A stretch of 64,000 bases of DNA from Glycine soja (Eukaryota > Streptophyta > Magnoliopsida > Fabales > Fabaceae), in contig NC_041016.1 in assembly GCF_004193775.1 (NCBI RefSeq), positions 38,734,547 to 38,798,546 of the forward strand. Direction: 5' to 3'. The position numbers were made by a program, and so were the translations under genes. Under the pieces are notes generated by a model. That model made no database searches. It worked only from the letters and a program-made list of their open reading frames with translations, and was not told the origin of the DNA. Below are positions 46,505-58,520 of this stretch, one piece after another (position 1 is the stretch's first letter; each line of letters opens with the position of its first letter).

Positions 46505-49466
46505 TAGTACCAAAGGGCTCAACCTTATGAGAAAGCAAGAGCTTGACTCTTTGAGAGGGCCTCTCATCCTAAACTTAAAAGATTGGATATGGGAAATTGG
46601 TATATAAAGAGAAATCTACGCACTTATAGCCTAATATGAACATGATTTTTGGGATGCAGAAGCATGCAACCTTCATCTTGAAATGCTAGTAATGCAAAAG
46701 GTTTTGAATCATGAAAATTGTGTAATGCTCATGACATTCCTTCCTATTTTGGTGAGTTTGATTTTGATTTGATTTTTTTTGTTTTTTTTTCTTTTTGTGG
46801 AAAACACAGATTGACTGTCTCTATCTGAAAGATGTGATAACTCATGAGACCTCATCCTATCTTTTTGCAAATCTCTTCGGGGACTCCCTCAGAGTGTATG
46901 TTTTGTTTGATTTAGTCACTTGACAATTTTGGAGTGACAACAATGGAGCCGTTTGAAATTTAATCAATCAACCTAAATATTGATCTTAGGGTTTTCCCCT
47001 TTCTTTTTAAAAACTTCAATTATTCTGCACAGCAAGAAAACATAAGGCTTTAGGATCGATCGTGTGCCCTATTGAAGGATGGCAAGGGATTGTCACACTT
47101 TGGTATGTGACCAAGTGAAACTTTCGCATTTTAAGATCGTAGAGTGATGCCAAGGGTCTGTCGATCCCACTGAAACTTGATGACATGGGCTGATCCCAAA
47201 AGAATTTATACAACAAAGGCCACCCTTGGATTCAAAAGGAATCCTAAGGAGTCTGCATGAGCGACTAACATCAAATGTACTCTACTATCACAATTGTCTT
47301 TGGGCATTTTCCACGAGCTCCTGTTCGAATGAGTTTTCTTCTCAAATGTGCAAATGTGAAACCTCGAGGATTCTTTTATATACATACATTTTCAACAATC
47401 ACAAGTGTGTGCGGGTTTCATTCCAGAATCCCAACTTAAAAACAAAATTAGTCATTCCTCTATCCACATGGGTTTTATTGGGCTTGTAACGTGATCAGTG
47501 GTAAGAGGGCTATGAAAGAAAGGATTAGAGAGGCTCTTTATATTGAGTAAGAACCTTGAGAGTCTTGCTTGTACTTTTGTTACTTTCAACTTTTGGGTAG
47601 GGCTCTACTCCTTTTGTCTTATACATTAATCCTTATTGCACTTTTGTGCCTTCCTTGTAAAATCGAGAGATCTTTTGTCGCTCTTTTCCTTCACTCTCCT
47701 TTGGTGGATTTTATTTTCTTTTTCCTTTCATTGTTGCCCAACTTCATGCATGCGTTGTTTGCATTTCTCTTCCCACCGGTTTAGCGGTGGTTCCTACTCA
47801 GGGTTTCTATTTTGCTTTTGTTGTTTTTTTGTGTGTTGTTTTTAGAAAACAGATATGCTTTGGCTTAGAGGGGGTAGCAAGGGATAAATTAGTGTTTGGG
47901 ATATTGAAACACGACCATGTGTCATTTCAAATCTTGACTAGATACTTTTATAACTTGGATTTTGGGACCAAACCTCTCATAAACACGATCCTTATTCTTT
48001 CTTCTTTTTATATTTTTTATACCCTAATTTTTGCCTAGGCCGCCCTTTTGGGTTTTCAACCTACCGGGTGAGAACTTTTGATCTGCCCCTAGGTTCTCTT
48101 GAGGCTCACGCATGGTGCCTCTCATTGCTCCAGTGTAGGGCTCTGGGGTATCTATTGTTGTCTTTTCATGACCTTGTAGCAAGGAAAAATGAAAGAAACT
48201 GTGCAGGTTCTCGAAAATAAATTTTCAAGGACGAGAAATTTTTTAAAGGATTTTCAATTGATAGATTAAGTCAAATGACTCTTGTTCTAGACAACTCACT
48301 TTCTCTCAAAAAGGCAACTTTTAAGAATGATAAAATGAGGTCACATGAATGTCTGTACTTCTTATTTTTTATTTGAAACACAGTCAATAAAACGTTTTTT
48401 TTTTCATGAGGAAAATGCAAGGCATGAGCAACTGTGTCAGGATCATGGATGATTGAACATAATATATGAATGATGAAAATAGAATGTATGCAATTGGTAG
48501 AACAAAAGCATGCTAAATGAAGATGTAAGATAGTACAATGACTTATGCAAATGCAATGCGTGAATATGATAAATGCAGGGCTGATATGTCCATTATGATG
48601 CCATGAAAAGATGCATGATGCAACCAAAGAACAAGCTAGAGTAAGTTTGCTCTAAGCAGAGAGAATCGTTAAGGCGTTGGACCTTTAAACGATCTTGAGT
48701 GATATTTGATAAAAAGAAGTTTGGTTGTGAGTTGGTTTTATCTTGGTTTTGTTTATCAACTTTCAATCTCTTTAAAGACAACTTTACAACACTAGCGATC
48801 GGTTAAGATTGAACTTTACAAAGAAAAATGAGATCGCCGATGATAGATGGAGTAGATGAATGTGCACATAATAACAAGGGGGACCCCTAAGGGTACATAG
48901 ATCACATTTAATCCCAAAAAATAAAACTAACCGATGGTCACATGAAGATCACAAAGCAAGAAAACGACGTAGGGAATGATCGTGGTGGCAATTCAGTAGC
49001 GCCTCAGCTTCGTTTCCTCTTTATTCTTCTTCTTCTTCTTTCTCTCTTCTTTCAATTCTCTCCACTTCTGAACCTTGGAACCCTTTAAAACACCCCTAGG
49101 ATGCCTATTTATAGGCAAAGGATCAGTTTGGGGCAGTTACAGCTTGCTCAGGCGAGCTGAAACTTAACCCTGCAGTAGTGAGCTCGCCCAGGCAAGTTGG
49201 TTTCTTCACCATAAAGCTATTTGGTGGCCCAGGCGAGCCAGAGGCTAGCTTGGGTGAGCCAGAGGCTAGCCTGGGCGAGCTAGGGTCCAGGAAAACCAAC
49301 GAAAAGACCCTTTTGCCCCCCTTTTTTTGGTATTTTTCGCATTCTTGATCAAAACACTAAATGATCATCTATTTAGCCCTATAACTGGCGTTCAACACCG
49401 TAAGTCGACTAGCAAGGATCAAAAGATCAACGAACGATAGTCCCCGGATGAACTTAGGGTATGACA
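46505..49466 (-). mobile_element. Older, internally deleted Tat-like element (host of the young copy)
   Basis: The sequence parallels the young element's 39396-44090 (GTACTAGTACC, GAGAAAGCAAGAGC, the single CTGCCCCTAGGTTC unit, ATGAGGAAAATGCAAGG) but lacks gag. It passes into an LTR fragment (about 48610-49466) ending ACTTAGGGTATGACA. The LTR part has a TATA box on the minus strand (about 49106-49114) and GCCCAGGCGAG words (49140-49275). The short stretch 30346-30491 is probably its continuation left of the insertion. Confidence 0.65.
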
Positions 49467-50139
49467 AACACTTAGTCTTCTTCTCTCAGGATTTTCAAGG
49501 TGTTTTGAGAGCTTTTCAACTTAGGAATTTACAAAATGAAAGCTTGAAGAAGAAAGGTAAAATACATCTCAAAATTCAGCTTATAAGTTCATAACTTCAA
49601 ATCTTCAAAGTTTCTCACATTTATAGTCAATCTATATAAAGTATCTGCTGTCTCTAAATGGTCCAAAAGTTTCGTCTGAGCTTGTGTTTGAAGAAGGTAT
49701 ATATTAGTGAAACTGATATAGCATTGTGCTTATCTTTCCTGAGCCACACTCTGGTAGTGGTTAAAGCACTTTAGCGTAGAGTAGGTTTGATCATAGTAGG
49801 TATAACAGGCAGCGCATCTTTTGAGAGAATGGGTTGATCTTTTGATTGTTCTCTTACTTCCTTGGATTTTGGCAGATCTTAGGATGATATTTAAACATTC
49901 ACTGTAAAATGAATCTCAAGCATAAAGCATTAATTCAGTCTTAAATGCTTATCAAAACATGGCACATGTTTGCTTCAATTTGATTTATTAAATGCAAATA
50001 CAATGCATTAGTCCGGTGGCATGTAAGATACAACTTTTAAACTTTGTAATTATTTGCATTTAATCAAAATTATTGAGTCCTAGTTTGTTTGCTGACTCAA
50101 CAAAAAGGTTCACCATGTAATCATCAACATTGTTATCAC

Positions 50140-50190
<51 letters not shown>

Positions 50191-51601
50191 TTCTTATTCC
50201 CTTAAATTCATGATACCTTTTTAGTCTTTATTGTGGTAAAAAATCACCACAAATTCTATAGCCAAATTGCTAAAAGTTAGTTACGAGGGACTAAAAATCT
50301 ATAGCCAAACATAATGATGATGATGATGATGACGATGACGATGATGACTTATTCCCCTTTCATAAAGTTGGCTTAAGGAAGGGATTTTGTCTCTACAAAG
50401 AGCTTCCTAACAATTCCCTTTTCAAAGAGTTGGGTTGAGGAAGGGATTTTGTCTCTCCAAAGAGCTTGCTAACAATTGAGCAAATGAGGTTTGACGATGA
50501 CGAGGATGATGATGATGTCGAAAATGACGACCATGATGATGATGAAAAACACCAATGACTTATTCCCTTTTCAAACAGTTAGGTTGAGGAAGAGATTTTG
50601 TCTCACCAAAGAGCTTCATAACAATTGAGCAAATGAGGTTTCTACACTAATCTATTTGTAATGGTAATTATGGTAAAGAAAAATTATAAATGACTAAAAA
50701 TTAAAGGGAAAAGCTAAAATAAAAGGCAAAGGAAAAGCTATATAAATGCCGGAGTTAAATGGTTTAAAGCATAAATTTCATCAATTGATTGGAGATTAGG
50801 GATGACAATGGGTAGAGTCTAGATAAGATACTATAATACCTCTTCCCATATCTGTGTTTGAAAAACACATTCGTACCCAACCCTAACCATAGTCACAGCA
50901 TAGTAATTTCAATCCATATTCTCATATTTTGTAGATACCTATATATCCATATATGCACCTGCCTTAAGTGCATAAGTGTGACAAAAAATCTTAAAGACCG
51001 AAAAATGTGTGTGCCTCGTCAGAGCTGTGGCTATGGCAAAACGAATGAGACCATGCCTTAGGCCCCTCCAAGATTTTAGTTTATATATGGCCCCCCTCCA
51101 AACTCTTAGTTCATGATAGTTGTGAATTTTAAAAAAAGGGAATGAATTAAAAGAGATATCATATTAATCTTGAAATTTTTAGTAAGCATTAATTTGATAT
51201 CAGTGATCTTAAATTGTTTCATGAAGCAAATAATATTCAAATAAGTACTAACAAAAAAATCAATGTTTTATTAGAAATATTAAATTATATTAAAAAATAA
51301 ATTCTTTTTACATGCATGCAATGTTTACATAATATTATTAAAAATACTTTCTCGAAAGAAAATAAAAAATTATGTTTTTAAAATTAACATGAGATAAACT
51401 ATATTGCAAAGATATTGGTTAAATGAGTTACTATTGAATGAGATATTTAAATTGCTTAATTATAAATTTTAATTAACAATTTTCCAATATAAAATTTGCC
51501 TAAAAAATTCTAGACATGGTTCTGTGCCTCGTAGTCGTAGCAATAAAATTGCATCGACTCAGTACCTAAAACAATTGTTACATGAATGGTGAATCAATTG
51601 T
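49467..51601. other. Unclassified spacer with microsatellites
   Basis: No gene is supported. An (AAT)n run occupies about 50139-50191, and GAT/GAC triplets occur at 50310-50345 and 50494-50545. The stretch 50030-50110 (TTATTTGCATTTAATC, TTGCTGACTCAACA) resembles the end of a Copia LTR but lacks a partner. 50800-51600 is AT-rich. Confidence 0.5.
50340..50645. repeat. About 65-bp repeat x 3 interspersed with GAT triplets
   Basis: GAGGAAGGGATTTTGTCTC, CAAAGAGCTTCCTAACAATT and TTATTCCCTTTTCAAA recur near 50350, 50415 and 50558. Confidence 0.75.
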
Positions 51602-52715
51602 TGTCGCAACCTACCCTTCGACGGGCAGGCGAGGCGAAATAGAAGGTGCTTCTTCTCATGAAGAAAATGTGTGGAGTCGCCACCAACGTTTATTCGGGGG
51701 AAACGTTAGAAAAACCAAAAGGACGAAGGTCTGCAAATTTTGAAAATAAGGGTTCGGGAGTTGTTTACGCATCGGGAAGGTATTAGCACCCCACGCGCTT
51801 GTCACAAGGGACAACAACCTTTAATCAAGTGTGCAAAACATGACTTCAAAATTATGTATTTTCCCTTTTTATATTTCTTTATTTTTTAGGGTCAACAAGG
51901 GTGTTGCCCTTGCTCCTATGTATCCTCAGGTGCGATGAGGAATTCAGACCTACGTAGTTCTTTTAGTCTGAAAGTTTGTATGTTAAATTGATTTTATATT
52001 TTTTTAAAGATTGATTTTAATTGCGAACACAAGTCATTTAAGGCGTTGAACCTTGAAACGATCTTTTGATTTTTAATGAAAAGCGGAGAGAATTGTTAAG
52101 GCGTTGGACCTTGAAACGATCTCAAGCGATATTTGATGAAATGAAGAAGTTTATGAGTTTTATTTTGGTTTGGCTTATTAACCTTCAATCCTTTTTTAAG
52201 ATAACTTGTGGCACTAATGATTGGTTAAAACTTACTTTAAAAGAAGAAAATTAGATTACTGATGATAGAAAAAGGAGATGAAGATGCACAAAACAAGAAA
52301 GAGGACCCCTAAGGGTGCATAGATTGCATTCAAATTCTTAAAACAAAAACTAAGCAGATGACGAACAAAGAACGATGTAGAAGTTGATTACGATCGCAAT
52401 TTGGTAGCACCTCAGCCTTGTTTTTCTGTTCTTTCTTCTTCTTCTCTCTGATTTCCCTCAATTTCTCTCAATGTTGGGCCTTCAAACCCTTTACTCAGCC
52501 TCCCTTATGCCTATTTATAGCAAAAGATGGAATTAGGGGTCATGGAAGATCGCCCAGGCGAGTTGTTGCTTCAACCTGAAGTAACCTTGCTTGCCCAGGC
52601 ATGCTAGTTACTTCACCCCTAAGCTATTTGGGGGCCTAGGCGAGCCAGAGGCTGGCCTGGGCAAGCTAGGGTTCAGAAAAAGGCTTAAAATGACCCTTTT
52701 ACCCTCCCTTCGGGT
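51602..52715 (-). mobile_element. Truncated Tat-type LTR
   Basis: The plus strand starts TGTCGCAACC, the inverse of a Tat LTR 3' end. GCCCAGGCGAG words are at 52550-52670 and CTATAAATAGG is on the minus strand near 52520. It breaks off near 52715, before the LTR 5' end. It matches the LTR fragment at 48610-49466 better than the young element. No PBS adjoins it. Confidence 0.7.
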
Positions 52716-53420
52716 TATTGTATCAAAATGTCTTCCTACTATCTTCCATGGAAAAATGTTGTTTTGACATCGAGTTGCTTAACTCCATGTCCAGAGTTCC
52801 TACAAGAGCTAGTAAAACACGTATTAAAGTGTGTCAAACTACTAGAGAGAAGATCTCATTACAGTCCACTCATTATTTTTGACTATAGCCTTTCACTACC
52901 AAACATGCTTTATACCTGATGCTTTCATCACTAGACGACCCAAATTCCTTCTTGAAGATCCACTTACACCCCACTACTTGCCTGCCTTAAGGTAATTCAA
53001 CTAAATCCCAAGTCTGGTTTTTTTTTTTTTGAAGGGATTGCATCTCTTTATTCATCGCCATCATCCATTCTTTAGTTTCAAAATGGGAAATTGCTTCCTG
53101 ATAAGTGATAAGTGGTTGGTTCCAATGAATTGATTTCTTCTGCTACCTATAGCGCATAAGACACTATATTATAAAAGCCATATCTTTTAGGTGCTTTCAT
53201 TTGTCTTTGAGACTTTATGGGTGCTTTGATTTTTGGCTGCTTCAGATGGTTTTGATTCATCCAGTCAGACTCCTCAACTGGTGTTAAATTCTAATGTTGA
53301 GGTTGCATTTGAAGTTCCTGTTTAGTCTCATCAGGTGCTTCAAACTACTTTTTATCACTAAAGTTTTTGATTGCAAGGCTCTCAAACTCCACCTACTTAG
53401 TGGCATCCTTAGCCTTGCAT
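52716..53420 (-). pseudogene. Copia reverse-transcriptase remnant
   Basis: Minus-strand frames with stops and shifts read EAISHFETKEWMMAMNKEMQSL then NQTWDLVELP (53105-52980), followed further on by LDVKTTFFHG (about 52770-52740). These are the N-terminal RT landmarks of Copia polyproteins (ExKxWMxAMxxEMxSL...TWxLVxLP and LDVKTAFLHG). No intact frame remains. 53421-53544 shows nothing recognisable. Confidence 0.65.
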
Positions 53421-53544
53421 GAATCTTCTTTAGATTTAGAATGAAACATAGGGAGTTAATAAAAAATGACCTCTATGCTCAGAATGACCTTTCTTTCAGA
53501 CGAAGAGTTGTTCTGAATCCTTTGACTCCATCTGTATTGCCTAT

Positions 53545-54479
53545 TGTTGCAACCTACCCTTTTGCGGGCGAGCGAGGCGAGGCTCACGGGTGCGTCTTCC
53601 AAAGGAGGAAAATGCGCGGAGTCGCCACCAACGTTTATTGAAAGGAAAACGTTAGAAAAACCAAAGGAAATCGATCATGAAGAATATTCCAGATTCGGGA
53701 GTTATCTTTACGTTTGAGGAAGGTATTAACACCTCTCACGTTTGCGTTAAAGGACAACAGCCTTAGATTAGAATTGTGTGAAATTATGTATCTAAGCTTT
53801 TATTTCTTTTTTTATTTTTGAAGTCGACAAAAGCGGGGCTCTTGCTCCTACGTACCCTCCATCGAAGAGGAAATCAGACCTGCATAGTTCTTTCAAAAGG
53901 GGCGAATCAAGTGGTTCTTTTTACTTGAAAGTGGGTCATTTAAGGCGTTGGACCTTAAAACGTTTTTTAGTGATTTTTGCGGACAAAGCTTGATTTTGTG
54001 AGTTGATTTTAGCCTTAGTTTCACTTTGGTTATTAGTCAATTCAATTAAGAAAGAAAAATCCCAAAGAGAACGTCCGATTGATTTTTTTTGTTTTATTTT
54101 ACAAAAAGATATTTTTTTATCATTATATTATTATTTTACCTTTTTTTTGGTTTCCAACGTGGTTAAGGCACAACCGAACGGTCGGATTTCACTTTAATAG
54201 AAATTAACAGATATTACAATTCAAATGATCGGTGGAAATTTATTTTATTTTTTGATTAAGCGAGAAAATGACTTAAATAAATGACTAAAGCACGTCAAAA
54301 GGGGGTACGGAAAGTAAATGGAATGAAGATAAAAGTACTCGAAACAAATGAGGACCACCAAGGGTACATAGAATGAATTAAAAAGTTCGATTTCTGGAAC
54401 TTACCGATTGAAGACTGAAGAACGACGAAGAACGAACGGAAGATGGTGGATAATCTTCACGAAATCACCCACGGAAATC
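53545..54479 (-). mobile_element. Truncated Tat-type LTR, second fragment
   Basis: TGTTGCAACCTACCC at 53545 begins a block parallel to the young LTR for about 935 bp. It includes GGCGTTGGACCTTAAAACG and, near 54403, the GGTAAGT splice-donor-like site. It ends abruptly at an Athila gag sequence near 54479. Confidence 0.75.
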
Positions 54480-55325
54480 ACCCATCTTCTCAATTAAATT
54501 TCTGGCTTCAGCAGGAGTCATGTCTCCAAGGGCTCCACCACTGGCAGCATCTATCATACTTCTCTCCATATTACTGAGTCCTTCATAAAAATATTGGAGA
54601 AGAAGCTGTTCTGAAATCTGATGGTGGGGGCAACTGGCACATAGTTTCTTAAATCTCTCCCAGTACTCATACAGGCTCTCTCCACTAAGTTGTCTAATAC
54701 CTGAGATATCCTTCCTGATGGCTGTGGTCCTGGAAGCAGGGAAAAATTTTTCTAAGAATACTCTCTTAAGGTCATCCCAGCTCGTGATGGACCTTGGAGC
54801 AAGGTAATACAGCCAGTCCTTTGCCACTCCCTCTAATGAATGAGGAAAAGCTTTCAGAAATATGTGATCCTCTTGGACATCTGGGGGTTTCATGGTGGAG
54901 CAGACAATGTGAAATTCTTTCAAATGTTTGTGCGGGTCTTCACCTATAAGGCCATGAAACTTTGGAAGCAAATGAATCAGTCCAGTTTTAAGAACATATG
55001 GGACATCCTCATCAGGGTATTGGATGCACAAGCTTTCGTAGGTGAAATCAGGTGCATCCATTTCCCTTAGAGTCCTCTCACGAGGTGGAGGTTGTGCCAT
55101 GTTCTCAGAATGTGCAAAATCAGAATGCTCAGAATCAGAATGCTCAAAATTATAATGCTCAAGATCAGGATGTTCAAAATCACCAATAACAGAATGCACA
55201 GATTCACCGGTTATGGAATGCTCAGAATGATCAAAAGGTATAAAATGATGCCTAACTAATCTATGAAATGTCCTATCTATCTCAGGATCAAAGGGTTGTA
55301 AGTTAGATGGATTGCCTCTAGTCAT
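54465..55325 (-). CDS. Athila-type gag, 3'-truncated
   Basis: An uninterrupted frame of 286 codons starts at MTRGNPSNLQPFDPEI, the usual Athila gag opening. Residues about 33-73 are a His/Ser/Glu-rich low-complexity stretch (EHSD-type repeats). Then come the capsid core with CIQYPDEDVPYVLKTGLIHL, HGLIGEDPHKHLKEF, AKDWLYYL, FLEKFFP, YEYWERFKKLCASCPHHQ and YFYEGLS. This matches the Retrotrans_gag pattern. The last five residues come from the neighbouring Tat LTR fragment, so the nucleocapsid part is lost. The core still reads open, unlike the other gags in the window. Confidence 0.85.
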   Translation of the reverse strand: MTRGNPSNLQPFDPEIDRTFHRLVRHHFIPFDHSEHSITGESVHSVIGDFEHPDLEHYNFEHSDSEHSDFAHSENMAQPPPRERTLREMDAPDFTYESLCIQYPDEDVPYVLKTGLIHLLPKFHGLIGEDPHKHLKEFHIVCSTMKPPDVQEDHIFLKAFPHSLEGVAKDWLYYLAPRSITSWDDLKRVFLEKFFPASRTTAIRKDISGIRQLSGESLYEYWERFKKLCASCPHHQISEQLLLQYFYEGLSNMERSMIDAASGGALGDMTPAEARNLIEKMGDFRG

Positions 55326-56106
55326 ACACTACATTCAGCATGCACACAACTAGTTGCCTTGTCATGTAAATAAAGGTGTAGGTTTGAACTACAACTACCC
55401 TCAAATGATATCCAAATGACTTGAAATTTTGTGAGCAACCCTATAAAATGATGAGAAGATAGCACAAAAAATTTCAGACAAAAATTCAAAGTCTAACTAT
55501 GAAAGCTAAAAATGGTAGGTTAAGAAAAATAAGTGAATAAAACTTGAAAAATAAAAAACTTTTGACAGAATCGCTTTTTTTTTTTTTTACGATGGAGATT
55601 TTTTTCTACCCCAAATGCATATATAATAATTGCAATTCTGATAACCGGAGCAAAAGTTATGGCCGTTTGAAGTTTTGACAAACACAAAATTTGCTAGTTT
55701 TTTGGAACTTTCAAATCTGACCAAATTAAAGGCTCTAGCTATTTTTCCCACAAAATATGGATTAAAAGAAGTTACCACAAAAAAATTCAGCCAAAAATAA
55801 CAACCCTAGCTACTAAAACAAAAAATCTCAAATAATTCATCATGGGTGGTCGCTAAAATCCGTCTCTAATTGATTTCTACTACTACTCTGTTTTGCCGCA
55901 AGCACAATCTTCACAGCAAAACACCCAAGACTAAAACAAGGGAAACGCTTAATGGGAAAACTGAAACAGAACACACATTAAACAAAATACCAGGACACTA
56001 AACAACACTAACACACATACTAACACAATACTAACAATTGAAACATAAAACACGAAAGGATTAAACACACAACACTAGCTAGCTATTATGAACCTTTGGA
56101 CACTGC

Positions 56107-56124
56107 TCCCCGGCAACGGCGCCA
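56107..56124 (-). other. Primer-binding site, tRNA-Asp type
   Basis: Minus-strand TGGCGCCGTTGCCGGGGA is the intact form of the Athila PBS, 4 bp from the LTR. Confidence 0.9.
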
Positions 56125-56128
56125 AATT

Positions 56129-57175
56129 TGATCGAGGCCGTACCCAAATCAAATAAACATGAAAATGCAGTAACTAGGAAGTGATCCTAGGTCGTTTCCC
56201 AACGAGCAGTGACAAACCAAATGTTCATAATATACTTGCAGTAACAGTAACGATTGGGGGGGGGGGTTTGGTTGTTTGGTAATTAAAGAGCAGAACAAGT
56301 AAACTGGAATACGAAACTACTAATATTAAAAACGGGTTGTTTCCTCTGATTCAGAAGCCATTCTCTTATCCTGGGTTATGGAGAATTCATCCCTAACAGT
56401 CAACCACTTAATCCAACCCTATTTCAATTTACTAAGCGAAAATCAACTTAGGGTTTTCAATACGTGATTAGGCACCACATACACCAGTTAGCCCTTCGTC
56501 CATTAAGCATGAACGCAAGTTAGGCTCAGAGGCAATTAATCGAACACGAAGCGTGCACTGATTAATATTCACGAAATTGGGATAACTGGTGAAGGGAAAA
56601 TTGCCAGGAAACCACATTACAAGCGAAACCTCAAAGAGAGTTGGGCTTCGTCCTCAAAAGGAAACAACACCAGAAATTCTAGCCTTCCATGGATTCAAAC
56701 AGAAAATGCAAATGAAACATGAAGCAGAAACGTAAATGAACAAAAATGTAAATGAAACAGAAACGTAAATGAGAGTAGAAGAAGAAGCAAGAACGAAATT
56801 GTAATTAGAAACAGAAAACGTAAAATTGCATTACGTGAACAGTAGCATTAAGCAGAAAAACGAAAACCCTAAAAAAAAAGCTTTGAATAATGAATAGCAT
56901 AACAGAATGCCCTTGCACGAATCCCAAGGCTGCTATTTAAAAAGAGTCACTCAAAGTCACTGGGCCCTATTACAATACTCTGGCCCAAAACGAAATAAAC
57001 ACTGAACAACATAAAATAAAATTGCGAAATTTCCTAATTAACTAAGGTAAGCGCTGCTTAATTTGCCCTCTTCAAGTCCATAACCAAAATCCGGATTAAG
57101 CCCAATGTTTCATTAATTCCTGAAATTAGATTAAAAACATCAAATTAGCTAAATGAGCCCAAATAATAAAACTGC
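56129..57175 (-). repeat. Athila 5' LTR, truncated
   Basis: It matches the solo LTR 58521-59644 closely up to AATAATAAAACTGC, then diverges, so the first about 65 bp of the LTR are missing. The adjoining 57176-57340 is unclassified and contains ACTTATATGGCAC twice (57176 and 57326). Confidence 0.85.
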
Positions 57176-57376
57176 ACTTATATGGCACTGGTCCCTTCAG
57201 CCGCGGCGTCTCTCCTAGATCTCTTCTCGGAGAGCTTTTTCAGAGCCATTTCCTACGAGGACAAACATTTGGAAAGTTAGTTTACAAGAAAATACCAATC
57301 ATTACGAACAAGAGCCAAACAACACTTATATGGCACGAGTGTCAACCTGCGCTTCACAAAATAATCACATTGGGGC

Positions 57377-57790
57377 ATGTGCTATTTTATGACACATATC
57401 TATATACATGCATTTACACACGCACACATAAAAAATTTGGTGAAAGGCATTTTACGACACACATCCATGTATGTTTTTGACAAGCCTTTTCATGCTACAT
57501 CCTACATATATGAACATTTTTTGAAAGGCTCCTTATGCTACCTACTCACAAATATACATATTTTGAAAGGCATTTTTACGCTACCTATCCAACATATACA
57601 AATTTTGAAAGGCATTTTTTGCTATATATCCACACACTTTGTAAGGCATTTTCATGGTATATATTCACACACTTTGTAAGGTATTTCATGCTATATATTC
57701 ACACATTTTGCAATGCATTTCCATGCTATATATTCACATATATACATACTATTGAAAAGTATTTTTCATGCTACCTAGGTGCAAGGTATC
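57377..57790. repeat. GAAAGGCATTTT/GCTATATATCCACAC tandem array
   Basis: Eight or more degenerate units of 40-55 bp share TTTGAAAGGCATTTT, ATGCTACCTA or GCTATATATTCACACA. It is related in inverse orientation to 37674-37985. Confidence 0.65.
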
Positions 57791-58515
57791 CCTCATGAGG
57801 CAGCAAATTCAAATTCTAGTAAAAAACTTCTCAAACACGTTCTAATATTCATGCATTTTTTACATTCAAAACCAAAAACTTAGATTCCTAGGCGTAAGTC
57901 ATGCTTTTGGCACTTTAGTCTAGCTTCTACAAAACTGCCCACACACTCACAATGGCAGCCATATGTGCACAATTTGTTTCACAAGCTAAGTTTCACAAAA
58001 TCATGCGCAAATGCCATTGAGGCATTTCACTGAACACTTGGTGGGCACATGTTTAAGCAAGAAAATCAAGGGAATGGGGGCAATGTGGCATGCCCCATTA
58101 TCTCATAATGCACCATAGGCCTAGGGCCATCCCCTACAACCCCTTAATTCATCAAAAACAAGTAACAATCCAAGGATAAATTCCCCACATTTTTGAGCAA
58201 ATACATGCAACTTAGAGCACCAAAATACATCAATGGAAAGCTAGAGAGCCCAAGAATGAGGTACTTACTTATTGGAGATGAATGATAGAGCAAAATGGAA
58301 TCAAAAATGCAAAAAATGGTGACCCAAGGGCTGCAAAACTTGTGAATCTGTGAGCCTTTGCTTTTTTGAATGAGGGGGGGGGGGGGAGAGTTTTTGGTGC
58401 AGAAACCTTCCCCCTCCCCCTTTTTAACCCATTTTGTGCAGGGGTTGCTCGCCCAGGTGAGCTAACCTGCATTTTTTTTGGGAGGAAATAAGTAAGGCTT
58501 TCTATGGGTCAGCGT
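57791..58515 (-). mobile_element. Probable Tat spacer/LTR fragment
   Basis: It has a GGTACTTAC (minus GTAAGTACC) site at 58262-58270 and a GCTCGCCCAGGTGAGC word near 58447, as in Tat LTRs. A 13-G run lies at about 58375-58387. The remainder is unrecognised. Confidence 0.35.
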
Positions 58516-58520
58516 AAATT

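Larger units (their letters stand above)
54480..57175 (-). mobile_element. 5' part of an Athila-type Gypsy element
   Basis: On the minus strand: LTR (57175-56129, itself truncated at its start), PBS (56124-56107), leader (56106-55326) and gag (from 55325), cut at about 54480 by the Tat LTR fragment. Protease onward is missing. Confidence 0.8.

Noticed and set aside
49466..51602. LTR fragments at 49466 and 51602 as a pair bounding one element
   Set aside because: No PPT follows 49466 and no PBS precedes 51602, and the fragments are truncated at different places.
17992..56124. tRNA genes suggested by tRNA-like matches at 17992, 44878 and 56107
   Set aside because: These are 18-nt primer-binding sites next to LTRs, with no tRNA body or internal promoter boxes.
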